A DNA stretch of 64,000 bases, taken from positions 62,001-126,000 of the forward strand of contig JACPDH010000066.1 in assembly GCA_016184115.1 (NCBI GenBank), written 5' to 3'. This DNA is from Acidobacteriota bacterium. GTDB lineage: Bacteria; Acidobacteriota; Thermoanaerobaculia; Gp7-AA8. Of the stretch, positions 52,864 through 62,001 are shown in pieces (within the stretch, counting starts at the first letter, position 1; every line of letters starts with the position of its first letter). The position numbers and the translations under genes were made by a program. The notes below the pieces were generated by a model. It was not told the DNA's origin. It saw nothing but the letters and a program-made list of their open reading frames with translations, and searched no databases.

Positions 52864-55800
52864 TCAGCGCACCGAGCCCGAGAGCAGTTCTGCTGCCCGC
52901 TGCTCGTAGTAGCGGAGGCCGAGCTTGCGTGCGCGTGCCTGCGCCCTTTCGACCGTCGCCACACCTCGAGCCTTCGTGGAAGGTGCGGCGAGCTGCAGCT
53001 CGCCGAGCGCGAGCTGTGCTGCGATCAGGTCGAGAGGAAGGTCCAACGCTTCGGCCTCGTTGATCGCCGCAGTCAGCGTACTGGTTGCTTCGTTTCTCCG
53101 GCCCTCGGCCGCGAGCACGCGCGCTTCGGTTACGGCGACTCGGATGCGCAACGCCGGCTTCTCGATTCGTGGCGCATCACGGCGAATCTCCCGCACGGCC
53201 ACAATCGCTTCGTCCACCTTCCCTCGTGCGAGCGCGAGCTCAGCAGTCACGATCGACGCGTACGCCCAGTCATAAAGCACGTGCTGGTCGGCAAGCGTCT
53301 TCCGCGCGGCCGGAATGATTTGCGCCACCGCGTCGAACTTGTGCTCCGCCAGTCTCACCCCCGCGAGGCGTGTCAGTCCGTCCGCTTCCGCCGCTTTTTC
53401 GCCCCTTTGGCGCTGCAGCGCGACAGAGCGTTCGAGTTCCGCCGCCGCCTTCTCGAGCTCATCATCGTAGAAGTGCACGATGGCCAGCTTCGATCGAGCC
53501 TCCGCTTCGTGCAAGGTGTTCGAGGATCCAATCGCCTCCTTGATCGCAGTCTCGAGCTCGGTCCGTGCTTCGACGATCCTTCCCTGCTGGAGTCTTGCTG
53601 TTCCCGCAGAGATATGTGCCGCCGCGCTGAGGTATGCGCCGGTTCCCGCCTTGATCGCTTCAAGTACTTCCATGGAGTGAGTCCAGGCGTCTTGAGAGCG
53701 ACCGCGATAGACCTCGAGTTCTGCAATGTTCTGCCGCGCAATGAGCTCGGCAAGCTTGTCCGACGTTTCCTGGGAGATCGCGAACCCCTCTCGCAGGGAC
53801 TTCTCGGCATCGGCGTAACGCCCTTCAATCCATGCCATCCCGGCCAGACTGTTCAACACCGACGCCTCGCAACTTCTCCATCCGATCCGGGAACAGGTCG
53901 CCTTCGCACCATCGAAGCGCCCCCGCGCGGATGCGAAGTTACCTGCATAAAAATGAACAACGCCGATCTGCATTTCGGCAAGGGCCACACGACCGACGTC
54001 GCCGCTCTTCCCATATGTCGCCTTCGCGGCTTCGAGTGTCTGAAGCGCGTCGTCATATCGTCCTGCGAGGCGCAGCGCCCAGCCGAGCAGTACCTGCGAA
54101 CGGGCCACGAGCAGCGTTGCTCCCCGGAGCGTCCCCTTGTCGATCGCCACCTTCGACAGGTGTGCTACGGCGACACCATCAAGCCGCACTCTCGCGACTT
54201 CCGCGTCCGCGATGTCGATCCGAGGGTCCGCAGAAAGCGGCAGAGGAAGCGAACGGAGGTCGCGGATCGCGTCGCGGGCGCCAGCAAGGTCTCCAGCCAT
54301 CGCACGCGCCTCGGCGAGACGCATTCCATACTCGAGGTCATCGGGAACGAAGCCGTGAAGGACTGAATAGACTTTGCCCGCCTTCTTCCAGTCCTTCTGC
54401 ATCGCTCGAAGGCGTCCTTCGATAGCGAGGCTATCCTCCCGCCCGAGCGTCTTGGAGAGATCGAGGGCGCGCTGCGCCTGCTCGACCGCGCGCTTGTCGT
54501 AGCCGAGCGTCGACCATGCCTCCGCAAGCGACGAGTGGGCCAGCGCAAAATCGGGCTCGAGCGCCACCGCCTTCTCGAGCCGCTCCTTTGCGCCTAACGC
54601 GTCGAAATCGCGAAGTAGTGCGAGCCCTTCCGCGTAGAACCGGATGACTTCTGGACTCTGCGGCCTGGTGGCCGCGAGACCGGCAGCCCGCTCCGTGTCG
54701 AGTGCGCCCTGACCGAACACGCCGCGGATCTTCGTGCCGGCCGAGGCGACCATCGCGAGCAGTTCGGTCTCGGACCCCGATTCGCTGATTGCTGTGATCG
54801 TCTCGCCACTCCGCGCGTCCTGCACACGGAGGTCGAAGCGCAATCGAGTCGTCTCCCCGGTGCCGAGCGCCACGTACGAACCGGCGACGACATAATCCGC
54901 ACTCAGACTCTCTCGGATTCGCTCGAGCGTCTCCTTCGAGTAGGTGTCGCTTCCCTCAAGCGCGAGCTCGTGCCGCGCACGCGCGATCTCCTCGCCCGAG
55001 ATGAGGCGCAATTTGCCTCCCGCGGCGAGCTCGGTGCGAATCATCTCCGCGAATGCCGTTGAGATCCACTCGCTCTGAGTCTTGCCCGACAGGTCCTTGA
55101 ACCCGATGACCGCGGCTCCGGGCCGGACCGCGACGACGGCAGTCGCCTCCGCTTTCGACGACATTGCGTGAGGCGTGCGCGTCGCGACGCTGTAGATACC
55201 GTACCCGGTGACGAGGCTCACGGCGACGATACCGATCGTCGCTACAATTCGCTCCGTCCGCTGTCGACGCAGTGTCTTGTTTCTCGATCTCCCTTTACCT
55301 CGCGCGACCTCGTTTCCCTCGAGTGCAGCGATGACGTCTTGCGGGGTGGCGAAGCGCGCACCCGGATCGGACTCGAGGCAGCGGAGAATGGTCGACTCCC
55401 ACGCTGGATCGAGCCCCTCACAGAACCTGGCGGGCGAGCGCGGCGACGCCTTCATCCGCTGGATTGCCTGGGAAATCGGCGTCGCGCCATCGAATGGCTT
55501 TCGCCCGGTGACCATCTCGTAGAGGATCACTCCGAAGGAGTAGATATCCGAGGCACTGGTCGCGTCCTTCCCTTCGAACTGCTCAGGGGCCATGTACGCG
55601 GGTGTACCGACGACGACGCCGGAATCGGTCAGCGACGCGTCTCCCTCACTCGAGTCGCTGCGCCGCGCGAGCCCGAAATCGGTAATCACGACGCGGACCG
55701 TGCCTTCCCCGGACTCGCCGGAAGGCCTCGTCGTGAACATCACGTTGGCGCTCTTGAAGTCGCGGTGAACTACACCCGCAGCGTGGGCGGCCGCGAGGCC

Positions 55801-56340
55801 CTCGGCAAGTTGTCTCGCGATCGGCAGCGATTCAGAGGGAGTCATCGCGCCCTCGCGGCTCAACTTCTGCGCGAGCGTCTCTCCGTCGAGAAGCTCCATC
55901 GACACGCACATCAGGCGCGTGCTCAACTGCTCGCTGCCGACGATTTCGATCGTGTGGTACGACACGTCGAAGAGCCTGCAGACGTTAGGGTGCGTGACGC
56001 GGCGCGCGATCTGGATCTCGCGCCGAAAGCGCCAGAGCAACGTCTCCTGTGCTGCCGCCTCGGCGCGAATCGTCTTGAGTGCGACACGACCGCCGAGCTC
56101 GAGATCCTCGGCTTCGTAAACCTCACCCATTCCTCCCCGCCCAATGGTCCGCACGATCCGGTAGCGATCGGCGACGGTCTGGTCGGGACGAAAGCTCCAG
56201 ATGCGAGTCGCACCGAGGTTCTGGACGATCTGATCCTCTCTGAGCTCGGCCGTAAGCTCCCCCGAGATGTCCATTCGGGCACTCATCGGAGTGGTGCGCT
56301 GCGGCGCCGGGCTCGTATCGTCTCGTTCGTCCAAGCTCAC
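52864..56340 (-). CDS. Membrane Ser/Thr protein kinase with TolB/FlgO-like and TPR sensor domains
   Basis: A 1158-aa receptor-type kinase. The Hanks-type catalytic domain (58-340) has GRGGMGEVY, Lys89 in VALKTIR, HRDFKSAN (Asp194), DFGLAR (221-226) and APEQ. One transmembrane helix lies at about 365-385. The extracytoplasmic part begins with a FlgO/adenylate-cyclase-associated-like domain (VIGFKDLSGKTQSEWISTAF) and continues with many TPRs (from about 560 to the C-terminus). This architecture is typical of Acidobacteriota signalling. GTG 56340 with GGAG 2-5 nt upstream is chosen; ATG 56286 is possible. It is followed by nothing on its strand and preceded 13 bp away by a small Zn-motif gene, likely in one operon. 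Confidence 0.92.
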   Translation of the reverse strand: MSLDERDDTSPAPQRTTPMSARMDISGELTAELREDQIVQNLGATRIWSFRPDQTVADRYRIVRTIGRGGMGEVYEAEDLELGGRVALKTIRAEAAAQETLLWRFRREIQIARRVTHPNVCRLFDVSYHTIEIVGSEQLSTRLMCVSMELLDGETLAQKLSREGAMTPSESLPIARQLAEGLAAAHAAGVVHRDFKSANVMFTTRPSGESGEGTVRVVITDFGLARRSDSSEGDASLTDSGVVVGTPAYMAPEQFEGKDATSASDIYSFGVILYEMVTGRKPFDGATPISQAIQRMKASPRSPARFCEGLDPAWESTILRCLESDPGARFATPQDVIAALEGNEVARGKGRSRNKTLRRQRTERIVATIGIVAVSLVTGYGIYSVATRTPHAMSSKAEATAVVAVRPGAAVIGFKDLSGKTQSEWISTAFAEMIRTELAAGGKLRLISGEEIARARHELALEGSDTYSKETLERIRESLSADYVVAGSYVALGTGETTRLRFDLRVQDARSGETITAISESGSETELLAMVASAGTKIRGVFGQGALDTERAAGLAATRPQSPEVIRFYAEGLALLRDFDALGAKERLEKAVALEPDFALAHSSLAEAWSTLGYDKRAVEQAQRALDLSKTLGREDSLAIEGRLRAMQKDWKKAGKVYSVLHGFVPDDLEYGMRLAEARAMAGDLAGARDAIRDLRSLPLPLSADPRIDIADAEVARVRLDGVAVAHLSKVAIDKGTLRGATLLVARSQVLLGWALRLAGRYDDALQTLEAAKATYGKSGDVGRVALAEMQIGVVHFYAGNFASARGRFDGAKATCSRIGWRSCEASVLNSLAGMAWIEGRYADAEKSLREGFAISQETSDKLAELIARQNIAELEVYRGRSQDAWTHSMEVLEAIKAGTGAYLSAAAHISAGTARLQQGRIVEARTELETAIKEAIGSSNTLHEAEARSKLAIVHFYDDELEKAAAELERSVALQRQRGEKAAEADGLTRLAGVRLAEHKFDAVAQIIPAARKTLADQHVLYDWAYASIVTAELALARGKVDEAIVAVREIRRDAPRIEKPALRIRVAVTEARVLAAEGRRNEATSTLTAAINEAEALDLPLDLIAAQLALGELQLAAPSTKARGVATVERAQARARKLGLRYYEQRAAELLSGSVR

Positions 56341-56353
56341 GTCTCCGCCGTGC

Positions 56354-56680
56354 CTACTGGGACTCCCCGGTCAGCACGACTTCCTTTCCCGAACCATCGC
56401 GGCAACGGGAGCACACCGTCACACTCGCATGCGCGGCTTCACCATGCCCGCAGCGGCAGTTGGCCGCCGAATGTCGTCCGTCGAGCGGCGCTGCGACACG
56501 TCGAAGTCGGATGATCTCTCGCTTGAACGCCTCGACGTAGATCGAGGTTGCGCGCCAGCCGAGCACCGCGCGCTCCTTCTCGTCAACCGTCTCGAAGTGA
56601 TGGCGAATGTGGTGAATCTCGCCGTACTCCTCCTCCGAGAGGAGCGAGTCAGCGAGCTTCTCGTCGAATTCGTCGCTCAT
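56354..56680 (-). CDS. Small protein with C-terminal zinc-binding-like motif
   Basis: A 108-aa soluble protein, not assigned to a family. The acidic helical N-terminal half (MSDEFDEKLADSLLSEEEYG) includes IHHIRHHFETVDEKERAVLG. The C-terminal part carries CRCGHGEAAH and CSRCRDGSGKEV, a CxC...CxxC plus His arrangement able to bind one Zn. GGAGAAAACG precedes ATG 56680. It ends 13 bp before the kinase start, so the two are probably cotranscribed, and it may be a kinase adaptor or substrate. Confidence 0.7.
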   Translation of the reverse strand: MSDEFDEKLADSLLSEEEYGEIHHIRHHFETVDEKERAVLGWRATSIYVEAFKREIIRLRRVAAPLDGRHSAANCRCGHGEAAHASVTVCSRCRDGSGKEVVLTGESQ

Positions 56681-56727
56681 CGTTTTCTCCGCTTCACGCG
56701 CGCCTTAACTCGCGGGAAGCCGCATCG

Positions 56728-57687
56728 TCAGTCGGTACCCAGCTTGTGCCGCACTTTGTCGACGAGTTTCCGGAACGCCGCGTCCCGCTCGTAGAGCCGC
56801 TCTCCTTCGGTGGCGAGATGCGACGCTGAGAATTCTCGAATACCGAGAGTGTCGCCGATCTCCGGAAGCTTGAGCGCACCATCGCGGCGAGCGAGAAACG
56901 CGACTGCCTTCCGCGCGAGTCCGCGGCGGCTCGCCCGAAGATCCTTTTCCGTGGTGCCGAACACGCCGGCGGTGGCCGCGAGAATCGCGCGCAGCCTCGG
57001 CCGTTCGATTCCTGTCACGCGAGGAGTCGCCCGTCCCGCTCCACCCCGGCCCGATGCCTTGCGGATGGCCTCATCGCGAAACGCCTCGCTTCCGAGGAAC
57101 AGTTGACCGATCACATGCCGCGCCGGGTCGTACCCCGACGACTTCCCCTCGGCAACGAATCGGCGGAATCGCTCTTCCGCAACCTTGGTCGTCTTTGCGA
57201 ACGAATCGAGAAGCGGACGCGTGAGAAGCCACTCAGGAGGGGTGACGGTCCCCACCGTTGCTCGATAGCTGGACCACTTCCAATCGGCAACACTGCGCGC
57301 GAGAGCATCCGCGACAGGCGACCATGCAAGATGGCGAACCACTTCGACCAGGTGAGGGTCGCGCTCGACCAGAAGCGACTTGTATCGGCCATTGAAGAGC
57401 GCTCCGCTGCGCCCGTACCGGCGATTCCAGTACTGCGTATAGACTCCGTTGATCTGCCGCATCCCTCGGGAGAGGTTAGGCTCGGGTGTCTCGACGACGA
57501 GGTGGAACCGGGTGCGGAGGAGCGAGTAGCCGATGACCCTCCATCGGAGCATGGCCGCGGAACGACCAAGAATCGCCAGGAACTCGGCGCGGTCATCGTC
57601 GTCGCGGAACACCTCCTTCCGCGGCGCGGCCGAACTGGTTACGAACCAGGTCGCCCCCGCATACTCCAGTCGCATCGGTCTCGCCAT
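56728..57687 (-). CDS. REP-associated tyrosine transposase-like protein (RAYT/Y1_Tnp) with altered HUH
   Basis: A 319-aa protein. The N-terminal Y1-transposase domain includes LEYAGATWFVTSSAAPRKEV, LRTRFHLVVETPEPNLSRGM and YTQYWNRRYGRSGALFNGRY with the expected catalytic Tyr region. The HUH motif, normally HxH in NHYHLL, reads RFH (first His replaced by Arg), so nuclease activity is doubtful. The C-terminal ~100 residues resemble a DnaA-like HTH domain (EIGDTLGIREFSASHLATEG). RAYTs mobilise REP palindromes in other genomes. GGAGGTGTTCG before ATG 57687. It is the only transposase-like gene in the window. Confidence 0.85.
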   Translation of the reverse strand: MARPMRLEYAGATWFVTSSAAPRKEVFRDDDDRAEFLAILGRSAAMLRWRVIGYSLLRTRFHLVVETPEPNLSRGMRQINGVYTQYWNRRYGRSGALFNGRYKSLLVERDPHLVEVVRHLAWSPVADALARSVADWKWSSYRATVGTVTPPEWLLTRPLLDSFAKTTKVAEERFRRFVAEGKSSGYDPARHVIGQLFLGSEAFRDEAIRKASGRGGAGRATPRVTGIERPRLRAILAATAGVFGTTEKDLRASRRGLARKAVAFLARRDGALKLPEIGDTLGIREFSASHLATEGERLYERDAAFRKLVDKVRHKLGTD

Positions 57688-57761
57688 CGAACACCTCCGG
57701 ACGAATCATAGCAGACCTGACCCCTCCCGGCAGTCGGCCCGCATGCAGTGCGGCGATCGGG

Positions 57762-57767
57762 TACCAT
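57762..57767 (+). promoter_or_regulatory. -10-like TACCAT, leaderless aminopropyltransferase-like gene
   Basis: TACCAT ends 7 nt before ATG 57775; no Shine-Dalgarno. Confidence 0.4.
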
Positions 57768-57774
57768 ACCGCCG

Positions 57775-60309
57775 ATGATTCCGGAAAGAGCCGTGCGGTC
57801 GTCCCTCGCGCTTCCGCTCGCCTGCCTCGTCACATCAGGAATGGCGGGGCTGGTCGCGGAAGTCGCGTGGTCGCGCGCGCTGGCGGCGCTATTCGGCTCG
57901 GCGCTCACCGCGACGGGGCTCCTGCTCGCGATCTTCATGGGCGGGCTCGGTCTCGGATCGGCGATCGGCGGCCGCGTTGCACGTCGGGCCGGCAACCCGC
58001 TCGCAGCGTTCGGCGCGGTGGAGATCGTAATCGGCTCGCTGATCCTCGCGACCCCTGCATTCTTCGACATGATCGCTCCCGCGGTCAAACGGCTCGACGT
58101 GCGCCTGCCCGACGCTTTGGCCCCTGCCGTACCGGCGACGCTCTCCCTCCCGATTCTCGGCACGATCGTCGTGCTCATGGGAACCACATTCCCTCTCTTT
58201 CTGACCTTCGCCGCACGATCGCGCGCGACAGTCGGTCGCGCTTCAGGGCTGGTGTACGGCGTCAACACCTTCGGCGCTGTCGCCGGCACTCTGCTCGCCG
58301 GCTTTTGGCTCCTTCCTTCATTTGGCATTGCCAACGGAATCCGCGTCGCCGCTGCACTCGATCTGTGCGCCGGAACCGCCGCCCTTGCACTCGCGTTTCG
58401 ATCGTCGCGCACTCACGATGCAGTCTCGAGCCTCGTGCCTGACGATGAATATGCGCGCACGTCCAGAGCCTCGATCTCGACTCCGGTGTCGATTGCATTC
58501 CTCGGTGGTTTCGCCGCGCTCGCGCTCGAGGTCGCATGGTTCCGTGCGCTCATGCTCGTCTTCGGCTCATCGGTCTATGCGATCTCGCTCATGCTCGCCG
58601 CGTTTCTCTGCGGATTGAGCGGCGGAGCGGTCGTGATCGCGCGACGGAGCGACGCACAAACCGACGTCCGATCGTTGCTCGGACGGGTCCACTGGCAGAT
58701 CGCCTTCTCCTCGACGCTGGTCACGTTCCTCGTGCAGCTCGTGCCGGTGGCCTACATCGCGATCCTCGAATCGACAGGCGGGGCGTTCGCCGGTGTGGCC
58801 TCGAGCTCCTTCGTCGTCATCGCGATCCTCCTCGCAGTGCCCACGCTCCTGATGGGCGCGGCGCTTCCGCTCGCGATCCGGCTCGCGGTTGAAGATCGGC
58901 GCGAGCACGCCTCGCGCGAAGCAGGCACGGTTTACGCTGCATCGTCTCTTGGCTCGTGCACCGGCGCGCTCGCCGCCGGCTTCGTACTGGTTCCCGCTGC
59001 GGGCGTCCGAGGAACGGTGGCGGCAGCTGCCGTCGCCTCGCTCTGCGCGGCCACGCTTGCCCTTCGAGGTTCATCCGATCGAGCAGCGCGCAAACTCGCG
59101 CTGCAGGCGGGCGCACTCATCGTCGCGCTCTGGGGCGCCTGGCTCGGCAACCTCCTTCCCTGGGACTGGCGCGTTTTGACCGGCGGCTACTATGCCTATG
59201 CGCACCTCTACACGAAGAATCGCGCCACCGCGATCGGCCCGTTGCGTCGTGAAGTCGTGCTCGACGTCGATCCGCCGTTCGCGTCCGGCTCCTCTCCCGC
59301 GCAGTTCCCCGAGGCGACCGCGGAAGGAAACGAGTCGCTTCTCTTCTGGCGCGATGGCATGCTCGCGCAGGTCGCTGTCGTCCAGAATGGACCCGTTCGA
59401 TCGCTGCTGCTGAATGGGAAGGCCGACGCGTCGAACGCAAGAGGCGACATGAGGACACAGCTGCTGCTCGGACACCTGCCGGCGCTCCTTGCGCCGTCGG
59501 CGCCGGCCGGCGAGGCAATGGTGATTGGTCTCGGGAGCGGAGTTACTGCGGGAGCCGTCGCATCGTGGCCTTACGAGCGAGTAATCGCAGCAGAGATCGA
59601 ACCGATGGTTGCCAAGGCCGCCGGTTTCTTCGCCAGCGAGAATCAATCGGCACTCGACAACCCTCGGGTGACTCTCCGCATCGACGACGCGCGACGCATT
59701 CTCGACCGGTCGCCGGGAGGTCTGCGACTCATCACCTCCGAGCCGTCCAACCTATGGATGTCTGGCGTCTCACTTCTATTCACACGCGAGTTCTTCGAGC
59801 TCGCAGCGTCGAAACTCGACGATCGAGGCGTCTTCTGCCAATGGCTGCACCTCTACCAGGTCGGTGACAGCGACGTGAAGACCCTCCTGGCGTCGATGGG
59901 GGGCTCGTTCCCTTACATGATCGTCTTCGTCGACGAGACGGACCTTCTCATCGTGGCGTCGAAGTCGTCGCTCCAGCTCGATCCCGCGGCCTGGAACGCG
60001 CGGCTCGCCGCGAATCGCGTCGCCGGATCAATGCTTGCGGGTGCTGGAATCGGGAGTCCGCGCGACATCGCCGCCGGGATCGTGGCGGATGAACGCGCTG
60101 TGCGGACATGGTCAGCCGGCGCGGAGCTTCATACCGACGACCGGCCGATCCTCGAGTTCACGGCCGCGCGACAGATGGGATTCGATCGGTCTGCACCAAT
60201 CGTCTCCGCTCTCGTTCAGGCGGGCGTCGAGACCGGAGTGATCAAGCTCGGACAACATGGGTCCGTGGGCGGCTACGCCGGATCTGCAGCTCCGCGTGAG
60301 GAGGATTAG
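57775..60309 (+). CDS. Membrane-fused spermidine-synthase-like (aminopropyltransferase) protein
   Basis: An 844-aa protein. About 14-15 hydrophobic helices (residues 10-470, MFS-like, e.g. GLLLAIFMGGLGLGSAIGGR) precede a C-terminal Rossmann methyltransferase-like domain with VIGLGSGVTAGAVASW and LITSEPSNLWMSGVSLLFTR. The latter replaces the canonical spermidine-synthase DSSDP loop with the SEPSN form typical of fused membrane members. Such proteins probably transfer an aminopropyl or related group at the membrane; substrates are unproven. It is first in an apparent operon with the FAD oxidoreductase that starts 2 nt after its stop. ATG 57775 has no Shine-Dalgarno. Confidence 0.85.
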   Translation: MIPERAVRSSLALPLACLVTSGMAGLVAEVAWSRALAALFGSALTATGLLLAIFMGGLGLGSAIGGRVARRAGNPLAAFGAVEIVIGSLILATPAFFDMIAPAVKRLDVRLPDALAPAVPATLSLPILGTIVVLMGTTFPLFLTFAARSRATVGRASGLVYGVNTFGAVAGTLLAGFWLLPSFGIANGIRVAAALDLCAGTAALALAFRSSRTHDAVSSLVPDDEYARTSRASISTPVSIAFLGGFAALALEVAWFRALMLVFGSSVYAISLMLAAFLCGLSGGAVVIARRSDAQTDVRSLLGRVHWQIAFSSTLVTFLVQLVPVAYIAILESTGGAFAGVASSSFVVIAILLAVPTLLMGAALPLAIRLAVEDRREHASREAGTVYAASSLGSCTGALAAGFVLVPAAGVRGTVAAAAVASLCAATLALRGSSDRAARKLALQAGALIVALWGAWLGNLLPWDWRVLTGGYYAYAHLYTKNRATAIGPLRREVVLDVDPPFASGSSPAQFPEATAEGNESLLFWRDGMLAQVAVVQNGPVRSLLLNGKADASNARGDMRTQLLLGHLPALLAPSAPAGEAMVIGLGSGVTAGAVASWPYERVIAAEIEPMVAKAAGFFASENQSALDNPRVTLRIDDARRILDRSPGGLRLITSEPSNLWMSGVSLLFTREFFELAASKLDDRGVFCQWLHLYQVGDSDVKTLLASMGGSFPYMIVFVDETDLLIVASKSSLQLDPAAWNARLAANRVAGSMLAGAGIGSPRDIAAGIVADERAVRTWSAGAELHTDDRPILEFTAARQMGFDRSAPIVSALVQAGVETGVIKLGQHGSVGGYAGSAAPREED

Positions 60310-60311
60310 GC

Positions 60312-61949
60312 GTGGCTTTCCTGCCTCAGCCGACGCGGCGCGACATTCTCAGCGCTATTCTCGGTGCGCCGATCGCCGCCGCCGCATGCGCGCGCCGTCG
60401 CCCGCGCATGCGACTCGAGGGCACGATCGTCGGAGCTTCTGCCGCCTTCGGTCACGAATTGCGGACGCGCAGGGAGGTTCAGGTTCCAGAGGCGAGCTGG
60501 AATCGAGCGGGCGTCGTCATCGTCGGCGCAGGCATCGCCGGGCTCTCCGCCGCGTGGGCACTCGAACGCGCAGGCTATCGAGATTACATCGTGCTCGAGC
60601 TCGAGCCGATGCCGGGAGGCACATCGGCCGGCGGACGATCGCACGTTTCGGCGTTTCCGTGGGGCGCCCACTATCTCCCCGTCCCTCTCGCGAACAATGC
60701 GGCGTTGATCGATCTGCTCGACGAAATGGAGCTTCTCGAAGGACGGCGCGAGGATGGCAGTCCGATCGTGAAAGAGGAGCACCTCTGCCGCGATCCTCAG
60801 GAGCGCGTCTTCCATCGGGGGAAGTGGCACGAAGGGCTATACGTTCACGCCGGAGCGTCTCCCGAAGACCTGCGTCAGCTTGCCGCGTTCAAACGCGCAA
60901 TTGATGCGTGGGTCGGTTTTCGTGACGACCTGGGCCGGCGCGCGTTCGCGATCCCGCGATCGCATTCGTCCGACGACGAGCGCGTCCGCGCTCTCGATTC
61001 CGTCTCGATGGCAGAGTGGCTGGACGCACGCGGCTTCGACTCGCCCAGACTTCGGTGGTTCGTCGAGTATGCCTGCCGTGACGACTACGGCACGCTCCTC
61101 GAATCGACGAGTGCCTGGGCAGGAGTCTTCTATTTCGCGTCGCGTGTGGCAAAGCTCGGCGACGACGACGAGCCTTTGATCACGTGGCCGGAGGGAAACG
61201 CACGCTTCGTCGCCCACCTCGCTCGCGCGGGCCGCGACAGGATCAGGACGTCGCATGCGGCGTTCCGTGTGCGTGACAACGGGCCGGAAGTGGAGGTGCT
61301 GACCGCCGCCCAGGACGGAACAGTCGCAGGCATCCGCGCCTCGCGCGTGATCTTCGCAGCGCAGCAGTTCCTTCGCCCCCACGTGCTCGAATCGCGAGAC
61401 GGAGATTCGTGGCGAGCTGACAAATTCGAGTACAGTCCCTGGCTCGTTGCGAACGTGGAGCTTCGAGATCGCCCTGCCGAGCGGGACTTCCCGCTCGCGT
61501 GGGACAACGTCTTCTACGAAAGCCGCTCCCTCGGCTACGTCTGCGCGACGCATCAAAAAGGGGTCGCGCACGGCCCGACCGTGCTCACCTGGTACTACGC
61601 GCTCTGTCATGAACCTCGCGAGAACGAGCGGCGGCGGCTGCTCGAGCTTGATTGGAGCGACTGGTCAGATGCCGTCTTGTCCGATCTCCGCCTAGCCCAC
61701 CCGGAAATCGATGACCTGACCCTTCGCGTGGATGTAATGCGCTGGGGACACGCTATGGTCTCTCCTCGCCCAGGTTTCATGTTCAGCGATTCGCTCCGCG
61801 ATGCCGCGCGACCGCGCGGGCGAATCCACTTCGCAAACTCGGACCTCTCCGGCCTCGCCCTGCTCGAGGAGGCGTTCGATCACGGCACGCGCGCCGCGGC
61901 CGAAGTACTGGCTGCGCTTGGCAGCGGAGATGCTGCCCGCCGTCCCTGA
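60312..61949 (+). CDS. Tat-exported FAD-dependent oxidoreductase (amine oxidase-like)
   Basis: A 545-aa flavoprotein starting at GTG with GGAGG 8 nt upstream. The N-terminus has a twin-arginine-like signal (TRRDILSAILGAPIAAAACA) with a possible lipobox Cys. Dinucleotide-binding VVIVGAGIAGLSAAWALERA is followed by the GG doublet motif PGGTSAGGRS; the C-terminal FAD segment is GRIHFANSDLSG. Overall it resembles NAD(P)-binding_8/amino-oxidase enzymes. It lies directly downstream of the aminopropyltransferase-like gene, suggesting a joint polyamine-type modification or oxidation pathway at the membrane or periplasm. Substrate unknown. Confidence 0.85.
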   Translation: MAFLPQPTRRDILSAILGAPIAAAACARRRPRMRLEGTIVGASAAFGHELRTRREVQVPEASWNRAGVVIVGAGIAGLSAAWALERAGYRDYIVLELEPMPGGTSAGGRSHVSAFPWGAHYLPVPLANNAALIDLLDEMELLEGRREDGSPIVKEEHLCRDPQERVFHRGKWHEGLYVHAGASPEDLRQLAAFKRAIDAWVGFRDDLGRRAFAIPRSHSSDDERVRALDSVSMAEWLDARGFDSPRLRWFVEYACRDDYGTLLESTSAWAGVFYFASRVAKLGDDDEPLITWPEGNARFVAHLARAGRDRIRTSHAAFRVRDNGPEVEVLTAAQDGTVAGIRASRVIFAAQQFLRPHVLESRDGDSWRADKFEYSPWLVANVELRDRPAERDFPLAWDNVFYESRSLGYVCATHQKGVAHGPTVLTWYYALCHEPRENERRRLLELDWSDWSDAVLSDLRLAHPEIDDLTLRVDVMRWGHAMVSPRPGFMFSDSLRDAARPRGRIHFANSDLSGLALLEEAFDHGTRAAAEVLAALGSGDAARRP

Positions 61950-61989
61950 CAACGGCCCTCCGCCCCTTGATGGAGCGGCGGTGCGAACC

Positions 61990-61995
61990 TATAGT
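61990..61995 (+). promoter_or_regulatory. -10 box TATAGT, leaderless membrane-protein gene
   Basis: TATAGT ends 6 nt before ATG 62002. GAGG lies directly before the start but is too close to serve well as a Shine-Dalgarno. Confidence 0.45.
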
Positions 61996-62001
61996 CGAGG
62001 T

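Noticed and set aside
55168-56514. Open plus-strand frame of about 450 codons over the kinase N-terminus
   Set aside because: No motifs and Arg-rich; the kinase on the minus strand is complete.
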